DNA from: Flavobacterium oreochromis
GTDB lineage: Bacteria > Bacteroidota > Bacteroidia > Flavobacteriales > Flavobacteriaceae
Reading direction: 5' to 3'
NCBI RefSeq assembly: GCF_019565455.1
Contig: NZ_CP067377.1
Coordinates: forward strand, 2,114,001-2,178,000
Length of the DNA stretch: 64,000 nt
The notes under the pieces were generated by a model that searched no databases, was not told the origin of the DNA, and saw only the letters and a list, made by a program, of their open reading frames with translations. Below are positions 28,013 through 40,457 of this stretch, one piece after another. Positions within the stretch are counted from its first letter, which is position 1; every line of letters starts with the position of its first letter. The position numbers were made by a program, and so were the translations under genes.

Positions 28013-31000
28013 TTAATTGTTGTCATTTATTTCTGTTAATTTTGGTATATATTCACTTATTATTTTCCATTCTTCTTCATAGTAATTGTTGTTAACAGAT
28101 TTTCCCTCTGCTGTAAAACTGTTGAATAGAAGTTTTTGAATATATGGGGAAATATTTTTTGGTAAAATTTTATATTCTATGCTATCAGAATCTTGATAAA
28201 GAACTTTGTAACCTTGTAAATGCAGGATTTCTCTATTAGTGATTTTTTCGGTCTTATGTGCTTTGAAAAAGATATCTGAGCCACGCTTAATTTTTAAAGA
28301 GATAATTGTATCTTCTTCGATAAGTTTTAAGCACAATATTTTAGCATTAGGATTTTTTCCATAAGAATAAGTATAGTTCATTTTTTTCTTCAAAATAGAT
28401 TTCACATAAACTTTATTTACATGTCCGTTGTCGTAGCATTGTAAAAGAAATCCATTTTTATACTTTTCATCAATGGCTAATGAGTATAAACAATTCTCTT
28501 CTGAAAATTCTTGAATTTTGTATGTGTTGTTTCTGAAAAGATTGAAGTAGCACAGAGTTTTGTTATCGCTAGAGATTTGATTTGTATGATTTGATTCTTC
28601 CAAATCTTTTTCAATCCGATCTATAAATGATTCATGTTTTTTTACCGTGTCATTTAATTGATTTACAGAATTAGATATTTCACTATTTTCCTCTAAAATG
28701 TCAATGTATGATTTATGTTCCGGCAAAACATATTTAGATATTTCTTCCTGTTTCTCAAATTCAATTTCAACATCAGGTTTAATTGTTGTGTCAATAATTG
28801 TTTTGTATTCCTTCTTAGTGTTTTTTTCAATAAAATCAATAATTTTTTGTATTTCTTCTTGCTGATTTCTTTTAAATGCTGAATAAAGTACTCTATATAC
28901 TTTCCAACCAACACGTTCTAAAAACTCTTGTCTTTCAATATCATAAGCTACATCTTCTGGAAGCGAATGAAAAGGGTCGCCGTCACATTCTATCGCAATC
29001 ATTTTTCCGTTATTGTGAACAACTAAATCAATTTTAAAGTTGATATAAACTTGTTTTCCAAGTTTATGATTATAAAAAAGTTCTGCTTCTTTTACATTGT
29101 ATTGCGGTTGAATATAACTATATCCATTTTCTATAAGTGCTTTAGCAATATCACATTCAAACCAACTGTCAAAAGGTTCAGGCACATTGTGTCGGAATCT
29201 TTCTATATTGTTGTTATCAATTTGTAGTTGAGAAACGGGTTTTGCTTCATCTTTGAAGAAACTCAAAATTTTATTTCTAAAATCAGTTGTTTGTAAATCG
29301 CTATGCTCAACAGAATGAAATAAAATCATTTGTTCTTTTGCCCGACTTAAAGCTACATTGATTTTTTTAAATTCATCTTGGCTACTTATAATTGCTCTGG
29401 GTTTAGCATTTTGATTTTCTTTCAATTTCTGAAAATCTAATGCAACTCCAAGAGAAACAATCATAACGTCTCTTTCATCTCCTTGAAATTTTGGAGAATC
29501 TTCAATAATAATTTTGTGCTTATCTATCTTATCTTTTCCAAATTCATTGGCTAAATCTTCTTTTATATCCTTTAGTTTTTCAGTATGTTTTGCTAATCCT
29601 AAACTAACTACACCAATAGATTTCTTTGCATATTGCTCGTCCTTTAGAATTCTTTGAAGAAATTTTTTAATTTCTTCAATTTCTTTGTAAACAATTTGGT
29701 CTTCTGTAAATGCATCTTTCACAAAAACAGTTTCTTTAGGATTAAGTCTATTCGAGTTTATTTGTTTAAGGGGACGCAATGAATTATTATAAAATTCTTT
29801 TTTTGAAAATTCAATTAGCTCAGGAACACATCTAAAATGTTCTTTTAATTCAAGGTTAGCAGTTCCTGCAATCATTCCAGCAAGACTAAATAAACTTAAA
29901 TCACTTCTTATAAAGACAACATTTTGACCTAAATAATCTAAATATTTATTTTTTATTGAATCAAAATCATCACTATTTGCTCCAGTTAAACTGCTTGGTG
30001 AAGTCTGCTTGTCATCACCAACAATAATCATATTTTTAGCATAATATCCTAGTATAAGACTATTAAAATCTAATTGGCTTGCTTCGTCAACGATTATGCA
30101 GTCAAAAATTTCAGGTTCTTCACCTACAGAGTTTAAGACATCGTTAAACTTCATTACCCAACAAGACAATTTTTTACTAATAGCAATACTATGTTGACGA
30201 GCTAAAATTTGAAATCTTGTATTATTTCTAATATTTCTATTTCCTTGCTCTAAAGTTATTTTGTATTGTCTTAAAAGGTTAATAAAGTAATTAAGTTCAT
30301 CTTCTTGAAACTTGCTTTTAAAGTTTGACTTTGCTAGGTCAAATAAGATGTCACATTTAACTTGAAATATTTTTTGGTTGATAAATGATAATTCTTCTTT
30401 GCATTCTTGTAAATCAATAAATTCATTTTCTTTAATGAACCTATTAGCAGAAGCGTATTCAAAATTTTCTTTTGAAATATAATGATTAGGAATACTTTCA
30501 AGAGAATCAAAAGTATTCGGAAGTAAGTCTCTCAAATACTTTTTTAAGTTGAGAAATGTTTGTTCTAACTCAATTTGTTTTCCGATTTCTAAAAATCTGC
30601 TCTTTAAAAGTTCAAAATCTTGTGCTTCTCCAATGTTTTCAACAGGTAAAAACTTCGAAAATTCATTCTTTAATGAAGATTGCTCAATTATTGAATCAAT
30701 GTTTTTTAATATTTGAAGGTTCTCGATTAATTGACCATTTATCTTCCCTAATTTATCAATATTGTCTTTTAATACTATTGCTTTCCTTGATAAATTATCT
30801 ATATCAAATAAATTGATTTTAGTGTATTCTGAAAGATTTATAAAATCTGCATTGAATTGAATTTTAGAAACAACTTCCTTGTTTGTTTCTATCTTTTTCA
30901 AAACCTCCTTTAAAACGATGCTTTTTTCATAGAGATTGGAGTTATCGTCATAAGAGAACGAAAAACCATTTTGTTTCAACAACGTGAAATTTTTGTTGAT

Positions 31001-33190
31001 AATAATGAGGTTTTCAATTGCCGATTTTAATTGTAATATTTCAGTTTTGTTATTACACTTTTTACCATTTACAGTAAATTGTTCTAAATATGAAACTTGT
31101 TTAAAATTAGAATTGGCGAGTTTTGTAAAAAATCCTGCTTTCCCATTTTCAGCAAACGATAGGTAAGTTTCTATGTCTAAAAGATACTTTGTTCCATTTT
31201 CAGTAAGGTTACTAAAAGATTTATTTATCGTAACACTTTCTTGAAAAACCTTATTGTTTAATTGTTTCTGTAGATTCTCTAATTCCTTAATGTTTTTGAG
31301 AACGATATCCGAGTTAGAAAATTCATTTGCAACTTTTGCGATATTTTCTAACTGAATGTTTAATACCTTATCTTTGGAATACTCATTTAATCCCAAATAA
31401 TTTAATTGCTTGATGTATTGCTCTTGAATAGATTGGAAGTTTTTAAAATCAAAACTTTCTAAGTTTTTCAATATTGATGAAATATCAATATTGATAGCAT
31501 TATTGTATCGGATTTCTGTTCCAATTAATTGTTTGTATTTTAAAATCTCATTTTTAATAATTTCAAAATTTAATATAGCTTCATTTGATAATTCATCTTG
31601 AATCCAATTCCATTCTTCTGATTCTTTCGATTCAAATTTTTCAACAATTTGATAAGCTCTTAAATTTTGAAAAGAATCATTAATTCGAAATTCAGTGTAT
31701 TCTTTTTCAAGGGCTCGAATAATTTCGGATTTTAATTTTACATATTCAGCTTTTAAATTGTCTAACTCTTCAATTTTTGCTTCAACATTTAGATAAAAGT
31801 TGTCGGACAAAATTTTTGAAATATTGCCAATACTTTTTTCTAAAGAAAACCGATTTGGATTGGTTTCTAATTGAATTTTTGTGAAAATCAAATCATCAAA
31901 AGTTTCAGGAATTTTATCTAATAATGATTCTAAAGCCTTATCAGTTTGTGCTGTAACTAAAACTCTTTTCCCTTGTGCTAACAAGGAACAAAGTATATTT
32001 ACAATCGTATGAGATTTTCCAGTTCCAGGAGGTCCTGTTACAACAGTTAATCTGTTTTTTAAATAATTTTCATAAATCTGTTTTTGTTCCTTGTTATACG
32101 GAAGAGGGAAAAACACAGAAAAGTCGTCATCGCCATTTAAATTTTTAGCTTTGGATTTATGAGTTTCAAATAGTTCGTCTTTAAAATAGTTAGGTTTTGT
32201 ATAAGAATTGTTTCCTGATGATTCAGGGTTTCTAACTAACAGATTAAATAGTTTTGCTTCTATTTCATTTTCATCATTGTATTTAATAATTGAATCCGTT
32301 AATTTCTCAAAAAAACGTGGCTTTCGTTGTTTAATATTTATTGCAGGAGAAAATAGCACCTTAAAATAATCTTCTCTGAAATGGTCGCTTTCTGGTCTGT
32401 AAATTGAATTGTCAAATTCTGAATTATTCGAAATTTTCTGAATAGATTTTGCAATTAAATCTTTAAACTCGCTTTCAAAAATATACTCATAGCCAAGTTC
32501 AGTAATTTTCTTTTCAAATCTATCAATGATATTTGATAATACTTCTTTCTCAATTGGAGTATTATTGAGAAAGAAAAAATCTGCATAAGGATTTTCTAAA
32601 TCAGAAAATGAAATTTTTACAATATTGTTTGAATCAATATCTAATGCTAAAGGGAAATGAAATAAATGTTGATTAGTTTTTGATAAGTTTCCATTGTTGT
32701 TTAATTTGGAATATTGTATGAAACCAACACTCAAAACGATTTCTAAGTTTGAATCATTTTTAATATCGTTATAAGCTCGGTATAGCTTTGAATAAGTTTC
32801 TTTGTTTTTTTTAAACTTTTTTAATTTCTCTATTTCAACTTTTCCTTCTGTCGAATTTTGAAAACTAACAAGTTCTTCTTCGTCTCCGTTAATACTCTCA
32901 AACTTGTTTTTAGCTTCGTCAAACTCAATAATTTCTAAGAATCTATTCGGGATTTGTATATTTGGTTTATACGGTTTTTGTAAAGAGAAAATTAGATGTT
33001 GTTTTTTGAATTTTGGAGAAAAAACATCAATAAGAGTTGATTCACATATTCCTGATTTAACGAAGTGTTCTATTTCATCAATCCAAATAAAGTTGCTAGA
33101 AACAGTTGAATTTAGAACGTCTTTCACTCCTCTTTCGAGCAGTTTTTTATATTCTTTTAGAAAGGTTATGTATTGGTTGAGTACTTTCAT
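28013..33190 (-). CDS. Giant SF1 helicase with C-terminal Vsr/DUF559-type nuclease, predicted phage defence
   Basis: A 1725-residue protein. Walker A is TGPPGTGKSHT at about 386-396, followed by the SF1 motif Ia region VLVTAQTDKALESLLDKI. A long, largely helical and coiled-coil insert covers about 430-980. Then come Walker B CIIVDEASQLDF (about 1032), motif III GDDKQTSPSSL, motif IV-V EHFRCVPELIEFSKKEFY and QGDERDVMIVSLG, and motif VI NVALSRAKEQMIL (about 1285). This is the Upf1/AAA_11-AAA_12 helicase core. Around 1350-1450 there is a PD-(D/E)XK-type domain, with DSWFECDIAKAL, INFKIDLVVHNNGK, IAIECDGDPFHS and RQEFLERVGWKVYRV. The tail (1500-1725) is unassigned. Single-gene helicase-nuclease fusions of this kind are common in bacterial defence islands; antiphage activity is inference. 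It is the last gene of the minus-strand island. Confidence 0.85.
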   Translation of the reverse strand: MKVLNQYITFLKEYKKLLERGVKDVLNSTVSSNFIWIDEIEHFVKSGICESTLIDVFSPKFKKQHLIFSLQKPYKPNIQIPNRFLEIIEFDEAKNKFESINGDEEELVSFQNSTEGKVEIEKLKKFKKNKETYSKLYRAYNDIKNDSNLEIVLSVGFIQYSKLNNNGNLSKTNQHLFHFPLALDIDSNNIVKISFSDLENPYADFFFLNNTPIEKEVLSNIIDRFEKKITELGYEYIFESEFKDLIAKSIQKISNNSEFDNSIYRPESDHFREDYFKVLFSPAINIKQRKPRFFEKLTDSIIKYNDENEIEAKLFNLLVRNPESSGNNSYTKPNYFKDELFETHKSKAKNLNGDDDFSVFFPLPYNKEQKQIYENYLKNRLTVVTGPPGTGKSHTIVNILCSLLAQGKRVLVTAQTDKALESLLDKIPETFDDLIFTKIQLETNPNRFSLEKSIGNISKILSDNFYLNVEAKIEELDNLKAEYVKLKSEIIRALEKEYTEFRINDSFQNLRAYQIVEKFESKESEEWNWIQDELSNEAILNFEIIKNEILKYKQLIGTEIRYNNAINIDISSILKNLESFDFKNFQSIQEQYIKQLNYLGLNEYSKDKVLNIQLENIAKVANEFSNSDIVLKNIKELENLQKQLNNKVFQESVTINKSFSNLTENGTKYLLDIETYLSFAENGKAGFFTKLANSNFKQVSYLEQFTVNGKKCNNKTEILQLKSAIENLIIINKNFTLLKQNGFSFSYDDNSNLYEKSIVLKEVLKKIETNKEVVSKIQFNADFINLSEYTKINLFDIDNLSRKAIVLKDNIDKLGKINGQLIENLQILKNIDSIIEQSSLKNEFSKFLPVENIGEAQDFELLKSRFLEIGKQIELEQTFLNLKKYLRDLLPNTFDSLESIPNHYISKENFEYASANRFIKENEFIDLQECKEELSFINQKIFQVKCDILFDLAKSNFKSKFQEDELNYFINLLRQYKITLEQGNRNIRNNTRFQILARQHSIAISKKLSCWVMKFNDVLNSVGEEPEIFDCIIVDEASQLDFNSLILGYYAKNMIIVGDDKQTSPSSLTGANSDDFDSIKNKYLDYLGQNVVFIRSDLSLFSLAGMIAGTANLELKEHFRCVPELIEFSKKEFYNNSLRPLKQINSNRLNPKETVFVKDAFTEDQIVYKEIEEIKKFLQRILKDEQYAKKSIGVVSLGLAKHTEKLKDIKEDLANEFGKDKIDKHKIIIEDSPKFQGDERDVMIVSLGVALDFQKLKENQNAKPRAIISSQDEFKKINVALSRAKEQMILFHSVEHSDLQTTDFRNKILSFFKDEAKPVSQLQIDNNNIERFRHNVPEPFDSWFECDIAKALIENGYSYIQPQYNVKEAELFYNHKLGKQVYINFKIDLVVHNNGKMIAIECDGDPFHSLPEDVAYDIERQEFLERVGWKVYRVLYSAFKRNQQEEIQKIIDFIEKNTKKEYKTIIDTTIKPDVEIEFEKQEEISKYVLPEHKSYIDILEENSEISNSVNQLNDTVKKHESFIDRIEKDLEESNHTNQISSDNKTLCYFNLFRNNTYKIQEFSEENCLYSLAIDEKYKNGFLLQCYDNGHVNKVYVKSILKKKMNYTYSYGKNPNAKILCLKLIEEDTIISLKIKRGSDIFFKAHKTEKITNREILHLQGYKVLYQDSDSIEYKILPKNISPYIQKLLFNSFTAEGKSVNNNYYEEEWKIISEYIPKLTEINDNN

Positions 33191-33387
33191 CTGTTTTAAT
33201 AGAAAAGTTTTAGTTTTATTTAGAGTTTGTATATTTTTTTGATTTTAATTTTAGATTATGCTTTTCAAAATCAAACAATATTTCCTACTCTAAATCCCAG
33301 TTTGTTTATTCCACTAATATAAAAATTCTAATATAAATAGTAGTGCAGTTTTCCGTAAAAAACTAATTATTTATCAAATATAAAAAA

Positions 33388-33412
33388 CAAAGGCCGTCTT
33401 TCGACAGCCTTT
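33388..33412 (-). terminator. Intrinsic terminator of icd
   Basis: AAAGGCCGTC-TTTC-GACAGCCTTT forms an eight- to ten-pair stem 22 bases after the icd stop on the minus strand, with A-rich sequence (T on the transcript) beyond it. Confidence 0.7.
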
Positions 33413-33433
33413 ATATTATCTAATGAAGTTGTA

Positions 33434-35692
<2,259 letters not shown>

Positions 35693-35856
35693 TCAGTCTG
35701 AAGTCTGTTTTTTAAATGTATTTCTAGATTGATTTTTATGAATCTAAAAATTAGAGATAATCTGGAATGTGATTTTAAAAAAATAGCCTTCAAATTTTGA
35801 TAGGTTATTATTTTTGAAGAATTTTAAAAAGAGGAAAAAGGTGTTTAGGGTAATAA

Positions 35857-35880
35857 AAAAGCCCCGAATTCGGAGCTTTT
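35857..35880 (-). terminator. Intrinsic terminator of rplS
   Basis: AAAAGCCCCGAATTCGGAGCTTTT forms a nearly perfect hairpin 18 bases after the rplS stop on the minus strand, with a T-run on that strand. Confidence 0.8.
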
Positions 35881-35898
35881 CTATTGTTTAAAGAAAGA

Positions 35899-36248
35899 TT
35901 ATTTACGGCTTTCTTTGATTTTAGCTTTCTTACCAGTAAGGTTTCTGAAGTAGAAGATACGAGCTCTACGAACTTTACCTTTTTGGTTAACTTCGATTTT
36001 TTGTAAAGCTGGCATGTTAATAGGGAAGATACGCTCTACACCTACAGCTCCTGACATTTTACGGATTGTAAAAGTCTCAGTTGCACCAGTACCTCTTCTT
36101 TGGATAACTACTCCTTTGAAGAACTGAGTTCTTGTTTTTTCACCCTCTTTAATTTCATAGTAAACAGTGATAGTATCACCCGCTTTGAATGAAGGGAAAT
36201 CTTTTTTGCAACTAATTCGTTGTTTACGAAATCTAATAAACTTGACAT
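35899..36248 (-). CDS. rplS: 50S ribosomal protein L19 (one frameshift)
   Basis: L19 sits at the 30S-50S interface. The body DFPSFKAGDTITVYYEIKEG ... FFKGVVIQRRGTG ... GVERIFPINMPALQKIE ... ARIFYFRNLTGKKAKI is unmistakable. The usual N-terminus is encoded from ATG 36248 (MSSLLDFVNNELVAKK), but the T6 run at 36202-36207 shifts the frame. Seven T restores VAKKDFPSF and the normal length of 116 residues. Taken without repair, the open frame instead has an unrelated leader (MYVAQNLTYNF..., to 36288), which is not a plausible L19 start. Because L19 is essential, this slip is almost certainly a sequencing error. Confidence 0.93.
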
Positions 36249-36612
36249 TTTTATAAAAATTATAAGTTAAATTCTGAGCAACATACACGATTTTCGCCAG
36301 AGGTTGGTCAAATTAGTCGGCAAAGATACTTATTAAGTTTTAAAAAGGCAATTCAATTTATAAAGAATTTATTTTCAATTTATTTATGTAATGGCTTGGA
36401 TGTTTGAGTTCTATATAGTTTTGATAAAGTGTTAATTCCTGAAAAAAAGAATTAAGAAAATTCTTTATGTATTGTTTTGCTTTTATAATTTGTTAAGCTG
36501 TTTTTTTGTATATTGTTGATAAATAAATGAATATGTGTTTTAATATTCCAAAAAAAAGTGTATTTTATAAGTTTAAAAGGAGTATTTTTGCAAAACATTA
36601 AAGGAATCAAAT

Positions 36613-38568
36613 ATGTATACAAAATTACTTAAAACAGTATTTATTTTATTTATTTCTTTGCCTTGTTTTAGTCAGGTAGGCATTGGAACGGATGCGCCTA
36701 GAGGTGCATTAGAAATAAATTCTTCAACCAATGGTTTTCTTCCTCCTCAAGTTGCTCTAACAGCTTCAAATGTATCAGCTCCAGTGGTTAATCCTCAAGG
36801 AGGTGGAGTTCCTATAGCAGGTACTATTGTATATAATACAGCAATATCTGGAGTGACTCCTAATAATGTTGTACCAGGTTATTATTATTGGAATGGTTCT
36901 AACTGGTTGTTACTAACAAGTCAGTCGAGTTCAAGTCCTTCTCAATGGTCGTTAACAGGAAATACAGGAACTTCTGCCGCTACTAACTTTATAGGTACGA
37001 CCGATAATACTGATTTTGTAACACGTACGAATAGTGTAGAAAGAGTGAGGGTGACAGGAACTGGTAATGTAGGGGTAGGAATTAGTGCTCCATCTGGAAA
37101 GATGCATGTTTTGGCTGTAGGTTCTGATGGAAATCCAGGTGTTTGGGATTCTTCTCATGTTGTTTTTGGAGAAACAGGAAGTACAGGAAATGGATTAGGG
37201 TTAGGTTTTAATACTGCAACGGCTGGGAGTGAATATGGTTTTATTTCATCTTTAAAGCCAGGATCTGCTTGGAAAGATTTAAAATATAGAGCCTTGAATC
37301 ATATTTTTTATAACGGAGGTTTTAATGAGGTTTTTAGAACATCAGGGACTTATGTAGGAATTGGTACAGTTGCTCCAATAGGAAGACTTGATGTGGTTGA
37401 TAATGTGCCTTCAGCATTAACTAGGTCTCGATTTTTTAATGATGGAGCTGCTTCTAGGCAAGATATACAAATTGGAGCTAATGGTGCTGGGAATGTATAT
37501 TTAGGGGTTGATGGTGCTAATTCTATTTTTGGATCAGGAGTTAAATCATATTTAGATAATAGAAGTGGAGGTAGATTAGTTTTTGGGTCTAATGGAAATG
37601 AATATGTTACAATGTCTGTGGATGGAAAATTAGGAATAGGAACTTCCTCTCCTGCATCTAAACTGGATGTTGCTGCAGGAATTACTACTGCTCAAACAGC
37701 TGTGAATGTTACAGGAAGTATTAATGGTTTTTTTCAAATGAACGTACAAAATACCAGTACAGGTACTCAAGCTCAAAGTGGTTATTCGGCTACAGCTAAT
37801 AATGGTACGGCTACTACTGGTTTTGCTTGGATGGGAATTAATAATTCTAATTTTAATTTTCCTTCAACTTATAATATAGGTGGGGCAAATGATGTGTCTT
37901 ATATGGGTAGTGGTCAAGATATGTATATTGCCAATGCAAATAATTCTAAATCTATAATCTTTTCTACAGGTACTGCTACTTCTCCTTTCTTTAATGAAAG
38001 AATGCGTATTACAAATGCAGGGAATGTAGGGGTAGGAACTAATAATCCTACTACAAAATTACATATTAATAGTGCCTCTTCACCTGCATTAAGAATTGTT
38101 GATGGTAGTCAAGGAGCTGGAAAAATATTAGTTTCTGACGCAAACGGTAATGCTAGTTGGCAGGCAAGTGGTTTACCATCTATTTCGGCATTTCAAGATA
38201 TGGTTATACCTATATGTGCTAATGTATCTGTAGGGTCGACAGGTTCGTTTATTACAACTATAAGTGGTGTGTCTACTACTGTAAGTTGGACTGTATTGTC
38301 TAAGCAAACTTCTAGTGCAAGTTTCCCAATAACAGCAGAAAGATTGCAAGTTAGATATAATTTTTCACCTCAATTGCCCTTTGTTCCTAAAGGGATAATA
38401 TTTAATGCACTTAATAACAGTGGGTATCCAGATACATTCTCTTTAAATTATGCTGCTAAATCGCAATCATCTATTACGGTTAATGTTACAAGAAATGATA
38501 CGCTAGGAAATGGTGCTGTATCGTGTTGGGCGGGTCAATTCTATTTTGATGTTATGATTATGAATTAA
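36613..38568 (+). CDS. Surface protein with VGIGT-type repeats, paralogue 1
   Basis: A 651-residue secreted protein. A signal peptide ends at CFSQ, then VGIGTDAPRGALEINSSTNG and a conserved block, FLPPQVALTAS ... GYYYWNGSNWLLLTSQ, which is repeated in the next gene. The body carries spaced copies of NVGVGxxxPxxKxH/LD (VGVGISAPSGKMHV, LGIGTSSPASKLDV, VGVGTNNPTTKLHI). These are typical of tail-fibre-like or adhesin-like surface proteins of Flavobacteriia. No T9SS sorting domain is visible. A TATTTTTG at 36583-36590 is a good -7 promoter element. Function is not known; attachment is inference. Confidence 0.7.
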   Translation: MYTKLLKTVFILFISLPCFSQVGIGTDAPRGALEINSSTNGFLPPQVALTASNVSAPVVNPQGGGVPIAGTIVYNTAISGVTPNNVVPGYYYWNGSNWLLLTSQSSSSPSQWSLTGNTGTSAATNFIGTTDNTDFVTRTNSVERVRVTGTGNVGVGISAPSGKMHVLAVGSDGNPGVWDSSHVVFGETGSTGNGLGLGFNTATAGSEYGFISSLKPGSAWKDLKYRALNHIFYNGGFNEVFRTSGTYVGIGTVAPIGRLDVVDNVPSALTRSRFFNDGAASRQDIQIGANGAGNVYLGVDGANSIFGSGVKSYLDNRSGGRLVFGSNGNEYVTMSVDGKLGIGTSSPASKLDVAAGITTAQTAVNVTGSINGFFQMNVQNTSTGTQAQSGYSATANNGTATTGFAWMGINNSNFNFPSTYNIGGANDVSYMGSGQDMYIANANNSKSIIFSTGTATSPFFNERMRITNAGNVGVGTNNPTTKLHINSASSPALRIVDGSQGAGKILVSDANGNASWQASGLPSISAFQDMVIPICANVSVGSTGSFITTISGVSTTVSWTVLSKQTSSASFPITAERLQVRYNFSPQLPFVPKGIIFNALNNSGYPDTFSLNYAAKSQSSITVNVTRNDTLGNGAVSCWAGQFYFDVMIMN

Positions 38569-38825
38569 AAGAAGATGTAACTTAAAAAAATATTTTAAGG
38601 AGATTTTGGAAAAACAAAAGAATCTACTTGTTAAAATTTAATAAAGAAGTGAATAGAAAAAGAGATGGTGGTTTACATTTGTAAATTTCTGGTTTTTAGA
38701 TTTTTTTGAAGTGTTTTTAATATTTTGTTTATAAATAAATCTAAATGATTTTAGATGTTGTTTATAATTTGTATATTCGTAATTTTTAAGGGTATTTTTA
38801 AAGAAAACAGTAAAAATAAAATCGT

Positions 38826-40433
38826 ATGTCTCCTAAGTTACTTAAAACATTGTTTTTTTTATTCACTTCCTCCTTTGGTTTTAGTCAGGTAGGGATTGGA
38901 ACAGACGCGCCTAGAGGCGCATTAGAAATAAGTTCTTCAACAAATGGTTTTCTTCCTCCTCAAGTTGCTTTAACAGCTTCAGATACATCAACTCCAGTAG
39001 TTAATCCTCAAGGAGGAGGGGTTCCTATAGCAGGTACTATTGTATATAATACAGCAATATCAGGAGTGGCTCCTAATAATGTTGTACCAGGTTATTATTA
39101 TTGGAATGGTTCTAATTGGTTGTTACTAACAAGTCAGTCGAGTTCAAGTCCTTCTCAATGGTCGTTAACAGGAAATGCAGGAACTTCTGCTGCTACCAAT
39201 TTTATAGGTACAACAGATAATACTGATTTTGTTACACGTACTAATAATTCGGAAAGAATCAGAGTAACCAATGCAGGCAACGTTGGGATTGGTTCGAATA
39301 CTCCTTTAGGTAAATTTCAAGTTAATAACGGTGCTTCAGCAATCAGTGGAATATCAGTGAGGGCTTTAGCTGATTGGGATGCTGTGTCAATATCTCATGA
39401 TGGTAGTACTGGTTATATTAACGCTGCAGGTGTTGAAACAGGTCTTGCTTTTAGAACAAATTCAACTGCTTCGGGTACTTATTTGTCAAATGCTTATACA
39501 GAGCAAATGCGATTATTAAATAATGGGAATCTAGGTTTAGGCACCTCTTCTCCTGCATCTAAACTGGATATTGCAACAGGAATTACTACTGCTCAAACAG
39601 CTGTAAACGTTACAGGAAGTATTAATGATTTTTTTCAAATGAACGTACAAAATACCAGTACAGGTACTCAGGCCCAAAGTGGTTATTCAGCTACTGCTAA
39701 TAATGGTACGGCTACTACTGGTTTTGCTTGGATGGGAATTAATAATTCTAATTTTAATTTTCCTTCAACTTATAATATAGGTGGGGCAAATGATGTGTCT
39801 TATATAGGTAGTGGTCAAGATATGTATATTGCCAATGCAAATAATACTAAATCTATAATCTTTTCTACAGGTATTGCTGCTTCTCCTTTCTTTAGTGAGA
39901 GAATGCGAGTTACTAATGCTGGAAATGTAGGGATTGGATCGAATGCTCCTTCAAGAAAATTAGAAATTAATTCAGGAGCTTTGGCGACTCCATCAATTCG
40001 TTTAACACAACAAAAAGCTAATGTTGCAGCAACAGCTACAACCGGTGATGGAACAAAAGTTCTAGCAGTAGATAATAATGGAGATGTTGTTACAAAAGTA
40101 AATGAAAAAAGATATTCTCCAAGCACTTGCTCTTGTACAGGTGTTTTTCCGTATACTTTGCCTGCTGATTTAACTACTTATGAGGAGTATGATGGTAATT
40201 GGAGTGGTAATGCTCAGTTGAATACTACTTTGCCTGATTTTATACTCCCAACAGTTGCTAATGCTATTGCAGCAGGTCATAAATATGGAGATGTAGTCGT
40301 TATTCATAGAGGATCAACTTATAATGTAGTAATAGGTACCACAAATACAAATTTGGCTTCCGTTCTTAATTTACCAGCAACTACCTCTGTAGGTTTTGCT
40401 TTGGGTATAGATAAATGGTATAGAGTTTTTTAA
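38826..40433 (+). CDS. Surface protein with VGIGT-type repeats, paralogue 2
   Basis: A 535-residue secreted protein; a signal peptide ends at GFSQ. It shares two nearly identical DNA blocks with the preceding gene (about 38885-39250 and 39541-39915), separated by unrelated sequence. The repeats NVGIGSNTPLGKFQV, LGLGTSSPASKLDI and NVGIGSNAPSRKLEI are present. The C-terminus differs from the paralogue and carries KRYSPSTCSCTGVFPYTLP and ends KWYRVF. The pair looks like a duplication kept similar by recombination while the centres and ends diverge. Confidence 0.7.
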   Translation: MSPKLLKTLFFLFTSSFGFSQVGIGTDAPRGALEISSSTNGFLPPQVALTASDTSTPVVNPQGGGVPIAGTIVYNTAISGVAPNNVVPGYYYWNGSNWLLLTSQSSSSPSQWSLTGNAGTSAATNFIGTTDNTDFVTRTNNSERIRVTNAGNVGIGSNTPLGKFQVNNGASAISGISVRALADWDAVSISHDGSTGYINAAGVETGLAFRTNSTASGTYLSNAYTEQMRLLNNGNLGLGTSSPASKLDIATGITTAQTAVNVTGSINDFFQMNVQNTSTGTQAQSGYSATANNGTATTGFAWMGINNSNFNFPSTYNIGGANDVSYIGSGQDMYIANANNTKSIIFSTGIAASPFFSERMRVTNAGNVGIGSNAPSRKLEINSGALATPSIRLTQQKANVAATATTGDGTKVLAVDNNGDVVTKVNEKRYSPSTCSCTGVFPYTLPADLTTYEEYDGNWSGNAQLNTTLPDFILPTVANAIAAGHKYGDVVVIHRGSTYNVVIGTTNTNLASVLNLPATTSVGFALGIDKWYRVF

Positions 40434-40457
40434 AATGTTGTGATATTCTTTATATCG

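Noticed and set aside
28693..28914. Small basic open frame on the minus strand
   Set aside because: Out-of-frame reading inside the helicase-nuclease gene.
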